Of a stretch of 25,575 nucleotides of DNA, positions 14,883 to 23,797 are shown piece after piece (position 1 is the first letter of the stretch; the number at the start of each line of letters is the position of its first letter). The notes below the pieces were generated by a model. It had not been told where the DNA came from and did not search any database. It was given only the letters and a program-made list of their open reading frames with translations. The stretch comes from WS-7 sp035635575. Lineage in GTDB: Bacteria; Eisenbacteria; RBG-16-71-46; SZUA-252. Both the position numbers and the translations under genes were made by a program. The stretch covers positions 1-25,575 of the forward strand of contig DASQAV010000147.1 of assembly GCA_035635575.1 (NCBI GenBank), in the 5' to 3' direction.

Positions 14883-16373
14883 CTAGTGGTCCGGGGTCGA
14901 TGAATTGACGCCCAGCGCGATCGCGATGTCGGTGAGGTTTCCGAACTGGGGCGTGTGCGTGGCGTCCATGGGCACGGCCAGGCGCACGTTGTCCTTGTAC
15001 CCATCCCAGTAGAGGTCCACCCACTCGCGCGGGAGCATGTTCTCGAAGATGGACGCGTAGTCCGCCTTGGAGGCGGACCGGTACGCGGTGAAGTAGTCGG
15101 CGTACGCCAGCGGGATCAGATACGGCTTGGGGCCCGCCTCGTTCACGCCCATGACGCTCGAGAGCGCCCGGCCATCGAGACCGGCCCGGCAGAGCGTGTT
15201 GTAGAGCTGCGCGATGGGGCTGGTCGAGACGCGGAAGATGGTCGCGTCGTTCGTCTTCAGCGCGTTCAGGAATTTCTGCAGTCCCAGGTGACGCGCGTAC
15301 TCGGAGAAGACCAGCGCGATGATATTCTCGTTGTGCACGATGAAGCGGGGCGGGAGGTCCCGGATCCGGAAATAGTTGTACCCAGGATGCGGATTCGGAG
15401 TGCGCGTCACCTCACGCACGCCCGCGGTGTGAAGCTGGTTGTAGAGCCAGACGTCCTCCGAAGGGGTCGTCACGACCGTCCAGCACGGGGCGGCGCCGGG
15501 GCCGGTGCCCGGCGGGTGGGTCGGAAGCGCCCTCTCGACCATCATGACGCCGTTGTTCGTGAACCAGTTGAAGCTGCTCTGCTGAGACGGGAAATCGACG
15601 GTCATCATGACGGCGTTCGCGATCCCCTCCTGGTACGTGGCCGCCAGGTTCGGGACCGCCTCGATGGTGTAGTGGTCGCCGTCCTGGCCGTAGTGATACG
15701 ACGTACCGCTCACGATGAACTGATGGGCTCGTGAATCGGAGCGGTCCTGCGTGTGCACCAGCTCGTGCACGAAGGTCCCGATCGGGTTTCCCGCGGTTCC
15801 GCCGTTGAACGCGGTCTGCCCCAGCGTCATGCCTCCCGCCCAGGTCGCGTCCAGGCGCGTCGGTGCGGTTCCGCCGGTCGAGCGGGCGCATTGTTCCCGC
15901 TGGTCGTCCGTCGTGGAGCTGTTCGAGGCGCAGGGCCAGGCCCGCCCGTGTCCGTTATCGCAGGCGTCCCATTGATCCATGGCGGCCTGGGTGAGGGGGG
16001 GCCCCGTGTCGTCCAGGAGCGTGATCCTCACGGGGCGATCGAGGATTCCCACGACCGATGCCACGACGTGCTGGAGATTGGCGTCGCCGCCGCGGCCGGG
16101 CTCGCGCAGGAGCGCACGCACGAGGCCCTGAAGACCCGCGACGCTTCCATTCGTCCAGAAGCCCCCTGATTCCGTCCCGGCCCCGACCGCCGCATTGTCC
16201 AGCACGGCGGGCGTCGCGGTGATTGTGTTCGGCGTCGCCACATACCGGAACGAGAGCTTCGTTCTCAGGTAATCGCGATCGTTGGCTCCCGCCGTCGAGG
16301 CCATGAGGAGAAGCGCAGGCACGAGGGCTGCCGCACACGGCCAGAACCTCATTCGAATGGATCGACGAACCAT
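14883..16373 (-). CDS. Secreted HELVH metallopeptidase-like protein, paralogue 2
   Basis: 496 residues from ATG 16373, which has GGAGG 8 bases upstream; the open frame continues further up only as a shadow of paralogue 1. The signal peptide is residues 1-30 (ends ASTAGAN). Zinc motif: H203-E204-L-V-H207 in FVHELVHTQDRSDSRAH; candidate third ligands are E238 (IEAVPN) and E249 (TYQEGIAN). Conserved Cys are at 138, 148, 162 and 297. The mature N-terminus DRDYLRTKLSFRYVATPN and the region AVLDNAAVGAGTESGGFWTN align without large gaps to the copies on both sides. No catalytic residue is lost, so it appears functional. It starts 5 bases after the stop of paralogue 1, indicating one transcript. Confidence 0.85.
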   Translation of the reverse strand: MVRRSIRMRFWPCAAALVPALLLMASTAGANDRDYLRTKLSFRYVATPNTITATPAVLDNAAVGAGTESGGFWTNGSVAGLQGLVRALLREPGRGGDANLQHVVASVVGILDRPVRITLLDDTGPPLTQAAMDQWDACDNGHGRAWPCASNSSTTDDQREQCARSTGGTAPTRLDATWAGGMTLGQTAFNGGTAGNPIGTFVHELVHTQDRSDSRAHQFIVSGTSYHYGQDGDHYTIEAVPNLAATYQEGIANAVMMTVDFPSQQSSFNWFTNNGVMMVERALPTHPPGTGPGAAPCWTVVTTPSEDVWLYNQLHTAGVREVTRTPNPHPGYNYFRIRDLPPRFIVHNENIIALVFSEYARHLGLQKFLNALKTNDATIFRVSTSPIAQLYNTLCRAGLDGRALSSVMGVNEAGPKPYLIPLAYADYFTAYRSASKADYASIFENMLPREWVDLYWDGYKDNVRLAVPMDATHTPQFGNLTDIAIALGVNSSTPDH

Positions 16374-16378
16374 CTCAG

Positions 16379-17893
16379 CTACCTCCCGGGTGCTGCTCCG
16401 AACCCTAGGGGATCCGGGGTGGATGTCGTGACCCCGAGCGCGGTCGCGATGTCGGTCAGATGCTCGCGCCGCGGAGGCATTGTGGGGCCGAGAGGCGCCG
16501 CGAGGCGGACCCGGGCCTTGTACCAATCCCAGTACAGGTCGACCCACTCCTGGGGCAGCATGTTCTCGAAGATGCTGGCGTAGTCCGCCTTCGTGGTGGC
16601 GTTGTACGACGTGAAGTAGTCCGCGTACGCGAGCGGGATCAGCCACGGTTTCGGCCCGTCGTCGGGTCTGCCCGAAAGGCCGCCGGGAGGCATGAAGGTG
16701 TGCTGAGGACGTGCTCCGAGTCCCGCGCGACCGAGCGCGTCATAGAGCACGGCGATGGAGCTGGCGCAGGTCCGGAAGAGCGTCGCGTCGTTCGCCTTCA
16801 AGGCGTCGAGGAACTTCTGAAGTCCCAGATGCTGCGCGTATGCCGAGAACACGAGACCGATGATGAACTCGTTGTGCACGATGAACCGCGGGGGCAGATC
16901 CCGGACGCTGAAGTACCCGTAGCCGGGATAGGGGTCGTCGCGCAGGTGCAGCTCGCGCACGCCCGCGGCGTGGAGCTGGTTGTAGAGCCAGATGTCCGGA
17001 GACGGAGACGTGACGTCCGTCCAGCAGGGGGCCGGGCCGGCCCCCGTTCCCGGAGCGAGCAGGGTCTTTTCCACCAGCAGGACGTCGTTCCGCGAGAACC
17101 AGGCGAACAGGCTGTCCTGAGATGCGGTATCGACAATCATCATGACCGCGTCCGCGATTCCCTCCTGGTAGGTCGCCGCCAGATTCGGCATCGCCTCGTG
17201 GTAGTAGTGACGTCCGTCGGAGCCGTAGTTGTAGGAATGCTGGCTCACCGTGAACATGTGCGCGTCACCGCTCGAACGGTCCTGCGTGTGCACCAGCTCG
17301 TGCACGAACGTGCCGAGCGGATTGCCGGCATTTCCGGCATCGAACGCGCCCTGGCCCAGCGTCATCGATCCTGCCCACGACGCGTCCCTCCGGGGAGGTG
17401 CTGCCACATGCATTGCCTCAGCGCATTGCGCGCGCTGGTCGTCCTGGGTGGACGCGTTCCGCGCGCAGGGCCAGGCACGCTGGCCGGTCTGGTCGGGACA
17501 CGCCTCCCATTGACGGTAGGCACGGGTGGTGAGCGGCGCGGCTTTGTCGTCCAGGAGCCGTACCATCACGGGCCGGTCCAGGATCTTGAGCACGCTCGCC
17601 ACCACGCTCTGGAGCTGGACGTTTCCGCCGCGGGCCGGCTCCCGCAAGAGGGAGCGCACGAGATTCTGGAGCCCGGAGATGTTCCGGTTGGTCCAGAAAG
17701 CACCGGTTTCCGTGCCGGAAGCGATGGCGTTGTTGTCGAGCACCGCCGGCGTCGATGTTGTATCGTTCGGCTGAGCGATGTAACGGAACGACAGCTTCGT
17801 CTTCAGATAATCGCGGTCCGTGGCGCCCGCCGCGGAGGCGGTGAAGAGAAGTGCCCCCACGATCGCTGGCGCGAGAAAACGATAGGTTCTCAT
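16379..17893 (-). CDS. Secreted HELVH metallopeptidase-like protein, paralogue 1
   Basis: 504 residues. ATG 17893 (MRTYRF) is preceded by GAGGAGGAG; the longer frame to 17947 overlaps the upstream gene and lacks such a site. The signal peptide is residues 1-24 (ends SAAGAT). Zinc motif: H198-E199-L-V-H202 in FVHELVHTQDRSSGDAH; candidate third ligands are E233 (HEAMPN) and E244 (TYQEGIAD). Cys 132, 143, 157 and 290 match the other copies, and C376 is extra. It is the most divergent of the three: it lacks the VNEAGPKPY junction and has an insert (PPGGLSGRPDDGPKP) there, plus a longer C-terminal tail. It lies 10 bases downstream of the last A/B-family gene, linking the metallopeptidase triplet to that cluster. 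Confidence 0.85.
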   Translation of the reverse strand: MRTYRFLAPAIVGALLFTASAAGATDRDYLKTKLSFRYIAQPNDTTSTPAVLDNNAIASGTETGAFWTNRNISGLQNLVRSLLREPARGGNVQLQSVVASVLKILDRPVMVRLLDDKAAPLTTRAYRQWEACPDQTGQRAWPCARNASTQDDQRAQCAEAMHVAAPPRRDASWAGSMTLGQGAFDAGNAGNPLGTFVHELVHTQDRSSGDAHMFTVSQHSYNYGSDGRHYYHEAMPNLAATYQEGIADAVMMIVDTASQDSLFAWFSRNDVLLVEKTLLAPGTGAGPAPCWTDVTSPSPDIWLYNQLHAAGVRELHLRDDPYPGYGYFSVRDLPPRFIVHNEFIIGLVFSAYAQHLGLQKFLDALKANDATLFRTCASSIAVLYDALGRAGLGARPQHTFMPPGGLSGRPDDGPKPWLIPLAYADYFTSYNATTKADYASIFENMLPQEWVDLYWDWYKARVRLAAPLGPTMPPRREHLTDIATALGVTTSTPDPLGFGAAPGR

Positions 17894-17903
17894 CGGCTCC
17901 TCC

Positions 17904-19970
17904 TCAACCAGCTGTGGGAAGGTCGTCCACGAAGAGAATCGCGTCACTCGCGGTCTTCCGACCCGAGGTGAGGACCCGATTGCCCTTCAGCCGCCAGTCG
18001 ATCTGATAGTCGTAATTCACGGTGTCCGCGGGCAGGATGAAATCGATCTTCTCGGAGAGCTGTCCCTTGCTCGCGTTCAGCGTCACCGTCTTCACCTGCT
18101 CCGTGTCGCCCAGCTTGTAGAAGAGCTTCACCGTGATGGAGCGCACGCCGGCCGTCGCGATGACGTCGGGATCGGCCTGCAGATCCACGGTGTGCTTCTG
18201 GAAGGGAGGCGCCAGGTTGATCGCGCCCGCGTTGGCCTTCTTCCACGGCTGAATCTGTTCCTTGCCGCCGAAGAAGCTCCAGGTGGTCTGGTATTCGTAG
18301 TTCATCCACTGGCGGCGGTCGGAGTCGTTCTTCCAGCCGTAGAGCAGCTTGAAGGCATTTCCCTCCGAATTGAAGTTCTTGCGGTCGATCCGCACCTCGT
18401 CCTGCGTCTCGTCGCCGGCCTGATGCTTCTTCCGCATCTGGACGGTGGCGAAATTGATGTAGTCGCCGAAATCCTTGGCGTTCATCCCATCCACGAAGAC
18501 CACCAGCTCGCGCTGCTTGTAGAGGGGATCGTCCAGGTTGACCTGGCGGAAATTGTCCCCGTCCTTCATGAGGCTTCGCATGTCGCCGATGTTCTCGTCG
18601 AAGCGAAGCGTCAGGTTGTCGGTCGTGTACTTGTTGAGGTCGATCTTGAAGATGCCGCGCTGATGCACGCTCTTCATCTCGAAGGAGGCGAGCACGGCAA
18701 AGCCCGGAACCGATTCTTCCTGCCGCTGCGCCACGGGCTGCGAGCCCGCGCCGGGAGCGTCATCCGGACGGGCCCGGTCGGCGTAGGTGGGGGCCAAGGA
18801 CACGGGGCGAGGACGATATCCGAGCGGCCGGTCCGCTGTGGTCGCTGCCGCCGTTCCCGTTGCGGGGGCCGCGCCGGCCGTCGTGGCGGTCCCGCCCGTC
18901 TCGGCCGTTGTGCCGGAGGCTCCCGATGCCGCCGCGCGCCTGCGCTCCGCATCCGTCCGATTCTCTTCGCGGATGGCGCGGTTGTCGGTGCGGATCCGCT
19001 CGTTTTCTTGCTGCGCCGACGCGCGATTGGCCGCGAGCATCGTGGTGGCGCGATCCAGCATGCTGGGCTGGCCCCCCGTGCCCGCGAGGCTCGAGAGGTC
19101 CGGCGAGCCCGTGCCGTTCATGGGAGAGAACATGATGTCGGAGATCTTGTTGTAGGCAGTGGTGATCAGAGCATCCAGCTTCTCGTCGCTGCCGACCTGC
19201 GTCAGCTTGATCGCGCCCTCGCGCTTCAGGTCGTCGAAGGCGCCCTTGATCTCCGCCGCGAGGTACTGGGTCGCCACCCCCACGGCGAAAGCCTTGTGCT
19301 CGTAGATCTGATCGAAATTGGCCTCGATGAGCGCGCGATGCGGCGATCGGTAGCCGCTCATGTCCATCTCGAAGGTGAAGCTGATGTCGGGCGTCGGCGT
19401 CTGGAAGGACTCCCAGAGGATCTTCGCCCCGAGCTTGGTGAGCTGCATGGACACGGCCGCCTTCTCCCCATCCAGGAGCGGCGCGTTTCCCAGCCCCACC
19501 ACCTGCTTGGTCAGGTTCCCGCTCGTGTCCTTGAACGAGGAGACCAGTCCGAACTTGCCCGACTTGTAGACGACCGGGCCCATGAGCTTGGCTCCGGGCG
19601 TCGTACGCTGAAGCTCCCGCTGCGCCGCTGCGATCTGCTCCTTGGTGACGCTGAGCGCGACCACCGCGTGCACGATCCCGCCCCCTTCGCCCTCGCGCGC
19701 CTCGGCCTGATCCGCGCCCGAGCGCACGTTCTCCACGTAGCGGAGGAACGAGAACTGCGGCTTGCCGTTCGCGTCCATGGAAAGGTGGGGCTTGTCGTTC
19801 ACGTAGTAATAGGCGAGCGGATCGTTCAGGTCGGGGAAGCAGATCAGCTCACCCGCCCGCACCGGCTTGTCGAGCAGGATCTGCTGCGCGGACACCGGCA
19901 GCGTCCAGGCGAACGCGATCCCGATCCCGAGAAGAACGGTCCCGAGTGTGATCTTGGTCTTGGCCCTCAT
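17904..19970 (-). CDS. Large secreted protein of unrecognised family, subtype B, copy 2
   Basis: 688 residues; family not recognised. The signal peptide is 1-29 (ends LPVSAQ). The mature N-terminus QQILLDKPVRAGELICFP is shared with the other subtype B protein. Family landmarks are QFSFLRYV (72-79), GGGIVHAVVAL (97-107), NKISDIMFSP (274-283), FRQVNLDDPLYKQRE (474-488), FGDYINFATVQMRKK (501-515), YEYQTTWSFFGG (558-569) and a terminal ILFVDDLP. Between the two conserved halves, residues 303-345 form a charged predicted helix or coiled coil (ENERIRTDN, EENRTDAERRR), then 346-420 an Ala/Thr/Gly-rich linker unique to this copy. ATG 19970 overlaps the stop of the upstream subtype A gene (ATGA), with GGAGG upstream, so translation is probably coupled. 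Confidence 0.85.
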   Translation of the reverse strand: MRAKTKITLGTVLLGIGIAFAWTLPVSAQQILLDKPVRAGELICFPDLNDPLAYYYVNDKPHLSMDANGKPQFSFLRYVENVRSGADQAEAREGEGGGIVHAVVALSVTKEQIAAAQRELQRTTPGAKLMGPVVYKSGKFGLVSSFKDTSGNLTKQVVGLGNAPLLDGEKAAVSMQLTKLGAKILWESFQTPTPDISFTFEMDMSGYRSPHRALIEANFDQIYEHKAFAVGVATQYLAAEIKGAFDDLKREGAIKLTQVGSDEKLDALITTAYNKISDIMFSPMNGTGSPDLSSLAGTGGQPSMLDRATTMLAANRASAQQENERIRTDNRAIREENRTDAERRRAAASGASGTTAETGGTATTAGAAPATGTAAATTADRPLGYRPRPVSLAPTYADRARPDDAPGAGSQPVAQRQEESVPGFAVLASFEMKSVHQRGIFKIDLNKYTTDNLTLRFDENIGDMRSLMKDGDNFRQVNLDDPLYKQRELVVFVDGMNAKDFGDYINFATVQMRKKHQAGDETQDEVRIDRKNFNSEGNAFKLLYGWKNDSDRRQWMNYEYQTTWSFFGGKEQIQPWKKANAGAINLAPPFQKHTVDLQADPDVIATAGVRSITVKLFYKLGDTEQVKTVTLNASKGQLSEKIDFILPADTVNYDYQIDWRLKGNRVLTSGRKTASDAILFVDDLPTAG

Positions 19971-21946
19971 TGCGGTTTCCCCCCTCCGAGGAGCTCGGCG
20001 AATTTGCTCAGCACTTTCTCCTTGGCGCTCGTGGCTGCGTCCAGTGCCGCCGACTTGGCCACGGCCTTCAGCTCCGGTTGCGAGATCATGTCCTTCGGGA
20101 TCGCTGCGTAGATGTAGTCATCGCCCACCTTGGCGCTCCACGGCGTCGCCATCTTGCCTTCCGTCTTGTGATCCACCACCAGGCGATAGGCGTATCCGCG
20201 CGCGTCCCGGTCCATGAAGATCTTCCTGGAGACCAAAGGCTCGTTCTTGGCGGGAGAGATCGCGATGTTGTCCTCCATCTCGATTCCGAACTTGGGGTAA
20301 TGGATCTGGACGGTGATCCGCGAGATGTTGCTCGCCTTCATGGCTTCCAGATCCCCTTCGATCTCGACGGTGCGGGGCATGATGGGGGCGGCCAGCGTGA
20401 CACCCTCCCAGCTGCCCTTTTCCCATGGGGGACTCGGGGGCCACACATTGCCGCCGCGGAAGCTCCACTGCGCCTGGTATTCGTAGATGTCGGGATTCGT
20501 GTCCTCGCCGCGCGCGTACGTGAGGATGGCGTTGATCCCTTTCTCCTTCAGGTATTTCGAATCAATGGTGATGTGATCCTCGAAGGGGTTGCCAGAGGAG
20601 CGCTTCTTCCGCACGTTGACGGTGACGTAGTTCGCCTCCTGCTCGAACATGTCCTTGGCGTCGAGGTCGAGGATGAAGTCGATGTCGCGGTGCGCGTAGA
20701 AGGGATCGTTGAGATTGACCGCCGCGATGCACTTCGGGTTGTCGCGGATGCCGTCGTACCAGGTCGCCAGGTTCTCCGTGAGAGAAGCGGGGTATTTCAC
20801 CGCGAGACGGGCGCTCAAGCTCAGCGTGAACGTTTTCTGCTGGAACGAGCTGACAAAGGACTGTTTCTTGTAGGTGTACCGCGTCCCGATCATGATGTTG
20901 GGGTTGTCCTTCTTCTCCTTGTCGCTCGCGGCCGCGGGCGCGGCCTGCTGCGGCGCCGCCGGCTCGCTCATCATGTTGATGAAGTACTGAAAGAAGGCTT
21001 CCCGGATCTTGGCGATCCGTTCGTCCGCGAGCGTCTCCTCCCACTGGAAATCGATCACCTTCGATTCGACCAGAGAATCGAAGTGCTTGTGCATCTCGTC
21101 ATAGGAGTACGAGTACTCGGGCTTGATGCTCCACCAGCTGAAGATGAAAAAGCCCCCCGCGTTCGCGTCGACGCCGCTCGTCTTCCGCTTGTAGTCCGCG
21201 CCCAAGGAGTCGAAGTGGGTTTCAAGCTTGGACCAGTTGAAGACCACGCGGCCCTTGCATGCCGGGGCCAGAGCCGTGTACTTGAAATTCAGCTGGGTCG
21301 TGACGTCCGTGATGGACCGGGTCTTTTCGAAGGTCGCGGCGAGGAGCTGCGCTCCCTCGGGGCCGAGGCGTGCGGCAGCCGCCGCTTTGCCGCCGGGCAC
21401 GAGGGGGGCCTTGCCCGAGGTGATGAGCTTGGGGGCCATCTTGTCGTCGGACAGGGTTCCCGAGATGATCTGAAACGAGCCTCCCCCCTCGGCGTCGCCC
21501 TCGAGAGGCACCGCGCCCGCGATGGTCGCCTTGGGGTCGTCCTCCTTGAGCTTCTTCTCGAGCTCCGCCCTCTGCTCCGCGGTCAGGCCCCACTCCACCA
21601 GAAAGTGCATGAGGCCGCCGTTCATGCCCCCTTGCTCGGCGCGCTTCTCGGTCGTGTACTTGAGGAACAGGAACTCCGGCGTGCCGTCCACCCGCTTCGA
21701 TAGGCGCAGGTTCACGGGAAGGTAGTAGTAGATGTTGGTTTTCGTCCCGGGCTGGTCCCCGGCCTGGCCGATAAGTTCGACCGTCACGTCACCCGGAAGG
21801 ACGTAGCTCTTCCGATTGTCGTCGTCCATCACGACCGCGAAGGCCTTGGGCGCGACCAGGGCGGCGAGCAACAGCAGCGCCGTCATGACTCCGCGCGGTC
21901 CGAACGCGTGCTTCTCCCACGTACGACCCGCATCGTTCTTCAACAT
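19967..21946 (-). CDS. Large secreted protein of unrecognised family, subtype A, copy 2
   Basis: 659 residues from ATG 21946, chosen because GGAGG lies 5 bases upstream; the ATG at 21958 has no such site. A long polar N-region precedes the hydrophobic signal core (about 20-37, ends PKAFA). Family landmarks: IYYYLPVNLRLS, EFLFLKYT, MNGGLMHFLVEW, SFQIISGTLSDD, ITSGKAPLVPG, AAVNLNDPFYAHRD, YVTVNVRKKR and YEYQAQWSFRGG. The features NGGL plus SFxxxSxxLSD and DDYIY near the end place it with the window-edge protein (subtype A) rather than with its immediate neighbours. A subtype-specific Trp/Tyr-rich middle segment (FSWWSIKPEYSYSYDEM) stands out. The C-terminal tail is Ala/Lys-rich and helical. It ends in a 4-base overlap with the subtype B gene. 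Function unknown. Confidence 0.85.
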   Translation of the reverse strand: MLKNDAGRTWEKHAFGPRGVMTALLLLAALVAPKAFAVVMDDDNRKSYVLPGDVTVELIGQAGDQPGTKTNIYYYLPVNLRLSKRVDGTPEFLFLKYTTEKRAEQGGMNGGLMHFLVEWGLTAEQRAELEKKLKEDDPKATIAGAVPLEGDAEGGGSFQIISGTLSDDKMAPKLITSGKAPLVPGGKAAAAARLGPEGAQLLAATFEKTRSITDVTTQLNFKYTALAPACKGRVVFNWSKLETHFDSLGADYKRKTSGVDANAGGFFIFSWWSIKPEYSYSYDEMHKHFDSLVESKVIDFQWEETLADERIAKIREAFFQYFINMMSEPAAPQQAAPAAASDKEKKDNPNIMIGTRYTYKKQSFVSSFQQKTFTLSLSARLAVKYPASLTENLATWYDGIRDNPKCIAAVNLNDPFYAHRDIDFILDLDAKDMFEQEANYVTVNVRKKRSSGNPFEDHITIDSKYLKEKGINAILTYARGEDTNPDIYEYQAQWSFRGGNVWPPSPPWEKGSWEGVTLAAPIMPRTVEIEGDLEAMKASNISRITVQIHYPKFGIEMEDNIAISPAKNEPLVSRKIFMDRDARGYAYRLVVDHKTEGKMATPWSAKVGDDYIYAAIPKDMISQPELKAVAKSAALDAATSAKEKVLSKFAELLGGGKPQ

Positions 21947-22021
21947 GGATTCCTCCATCGGATTAGGATCCCTTTCCGGTCGCGCGAGGGGCGCCGATAC
22001 ATGCTCCTCGCCTCAGTCCCT
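21947..22021 (-). other. 75-base spacer between the two A-B gene pairs
   Basis: This is the largest gap between genes of the minus-strand train inside the window. It contains the ribosome binding site of the downstream subtype A gene and an ATG at 21958 not favoured as a start. No clear promoter hexamers or hairpin followed by a T-run were seen, so read-through transcription is likely. An internal promoter cannot be excluded by eye. Confidence 0.4.
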
Positions 22022-23797
22022 TCACGGCAGTTCGTCCACGAAGATGAGTCCGCTTGTGTCGCGGCGCTTGTCGGTCAGCCGCTTGTTGCCCTCCATTTGC
22101 CAGGTCACCGCGTATTCGTAATCCGGCTGCCCCAGAGGCAGCGTGATCTGAACCTGCTTCTCCTCGATCGCTTCACCGGGGCGGACCACCATCTGCGGCC
22201 GGCGCCGCTCGCCGAAGAAGGGATAATCCAGCTGCACGATCACGGCGCGCACGCCTTTCGACTTGAGCGTCCCTTGGTCGCCCACGAGCTGAACCGTACG
22301 GCGCTCGTAGGGAGCGAAGAGGTCGATCATGGGCGCGCTGGTTTTCTTCCAATCACTCTCGAACGCCCCGCCGCCCTTGAAGCTCCATCGCGTCCGGTAC
22401 ACGTAGTCCAGCCAGCCCAGGCGGTCCTCATCCCCGTTCCAGCCGTATACCATCCGGAGGTCTTCGACCCCTTTCTTCACGGAGGCGCGATCGAGCACGA
22501 CCTCGCGCAGGGTCTGCTCGCCGTTCTGGTGGTCCTTGCGCAGGGTCACCGTGACCGTGTTCACGTAGCTGTCGAAGTCGGGAAGCAGGGACGCGTCCAC
22601 CGAGACGTGGACCTCGCGCTGCTGGAACGTGGGGTCGCCCAGGTTCACCGCGCGGAAATAGTGCGGGTCCTTGCCGTATTGCTTGTGGACGTCGCCCATC
22701 TGGAACGTCACGAAGCTGTGGCGCTCCACGCTCGAGCGATGGTTGAAGGAGAGCTGGCTCTTGCCCTCGCTCCGGAGCTCCTTCCTCTGATATCCCACCG
22801 AGGCGCCGAATCCGACGGTCTTTCGGGCGCCCATGGGCCCGTTCGGGCTGCCCATCTGGGAGAGCGCCTGCATCAGCCCTCCGCTCTGGTCGGGAGGGAT
22901 GCGCTCCGGCTCCACCGGGCGGAACATGAGCTCGAGGAGCTTGCTGTACACGGTGTTGAGCAGCGCTTCCATGGAAGCGTCTGATCCGCTGGAGCGGAGA
23001 TGGATGGCGTGGTTCTTGAACATCTCGTCGAATGCCAGGTCCACATCGGCTCCGATGAAGTAGACGGTGCCTCCCGCCTTGAACGCCTGGCTCTTCTTCA
23101 CCTCGGACCAGTCGATCGTGAGATCGGCGTCGTAGGCTTCGGAAAGGCCCGCGAAGGTCATGTCGAAGACTAGCGAGACGTCCGGAGTGTTCATCTGGAA
23201 GCTCTGCATGAGAAGTGAAGCGTGCTCGGGATCGAGGTCGAAAGAGAGCGCGAGGCGGTTTCCCTCGAGGACGGGCGCGCGTCCGGTCGCGAGGACCGCG
23301 TGCTCCGTGGGCGCTCCAGCACCCGCCTCCGCGGTCGCCACCCCGGCCGAGGAGCTCTTCAGGACGGACGAAACCAGCGTGTAGCGGCCATCCTGGAACA
23401 CGATCGGGCCGCGGATCACGATCTCGTCCTTCTTGTAGCGGTCCCGGAGCGCCTTCTGCGCGTCGCGGATCATGGTCTCGGGCGTGTCGAGGAGCACGAG
23501 GAAGGTGAGAATGCCTCCTCCCTTCGCCTCGGTGATCGTCGCGGACCGCGCGCTGTCCGCGGTGGCGTTCACCACGTACCGCACGTAGGAGAACTGGGGC
23601 CGGCCCTGATCGTCGGCCGCCAGCTTCGCGCTCGCGGGGAGGTAGACGTACTGGAGCGAGTCACGGGCGACGGGGAAGCACCAGAGCCCCGCAGCGCGCA
23701 CGCCGCGGTCCATCAATACTTGTTGTGCGGTTGCGCCCCGGGGTACGGCAAGGACCGCCGCGGCGAGGAACAGGATCGTTGCGACGGATCGCGTCAC
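22022..23797 (-). CDS. Large secreted protein of unrecognised family, subtype B, copy 1
   Basis: 591 residues from GTG 23797. The frame runs further up to 23926 but only as a shadow of the upstream gene. GTG gives a clean signal peptide (1-24, ends RGATAQ) and overlaps the upstream stop as GTGA. The mature start QQVLMDRGVRAAGLWCFP parallels the other subtype B protein (QQILLDKPVRAGELICFP). Shared landmarks: QFSYVRYV, GGGILTFLVLL, RGPIVFQDGRYTLVSS, LMFRPVEPE, FRAVNLGDPTFQQRE, SYVNTVTVTLRKDH, YVYRTRWSFKGGG and the terminal LIFVDELP. It lacks the coiled-coil/Ala-rich insert of copy 2 and has a shorter Gly/Met/Pro stretch instead (GGLMQALSQMGSPNGPMG). A 75-base gap separates it from the next subtype A gene. 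Function unknown; exported, beta-rich by appearance. Confidence 0.85.
   Translation of the reverse strand: MTRSVATILFLAAAVLAVPRGATAQQVLMDRGVRAAGLWCFPVARDSLQYVYLPASAKLAADDQGRPQFSYVRYVVNATADSARSATITEAKGGGILTFLVLLDTPETMIRDAQKALRDRYKKDEIVIRGPIVFQDGRYTLVSSVLKSSSAGVATAEAGAGAPTEHAVLATGRAPVLEGNRLALSFDLDPEHASLLMQSFQMNTPDVSLVFDMTFAGLSEAYDADLTIDWSEVKKSQAFKAGGTVYFIGADVDLAFDEMFKNHAIHLRSSGSDASMEALLNTVYSKLLELMFRPVEPERIPPDQSGGLMQALSQMGSPNGPMGARKTVGFGASVGYQRKELRSEGKSQLSFNHRSSVERHSFVTFQMGDVHKQYGKDPHYFRAVNLGDPTFQQREVHVSVDASLLPDFDSYVNTVTVTLRKDHQNGEQTLREVVLDRASVKKGVEDLRMVYGWNGDEDRLGWLDYVYRTRWSFKGGGAFESDWKKTSAPMIDLFAPYERRTVQLVGDQGTLKSKGVRAVIVQLDYPFFGERRRPQMVVRPGEAIEEKQVQITLPLGQPDYEYAVTWQMEGNKRLTDKRRDTSGLIFVDELP

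Noticed and set aside
13350..17893. Calling the three HELVH proteins DUF4157 (the HELxH domain linked to contractile injection systems)
   Set aside because: The flanking motif (HTQDRS) and the length and C-terminal region do not match, and no injection-system structural gene is present.
18192..21703. Long plus-strand frames at 18192-20111 and 19970-21703
   Set aside because: Shadow frames of the A/B-family genes; no signal peptide, start site or domain.
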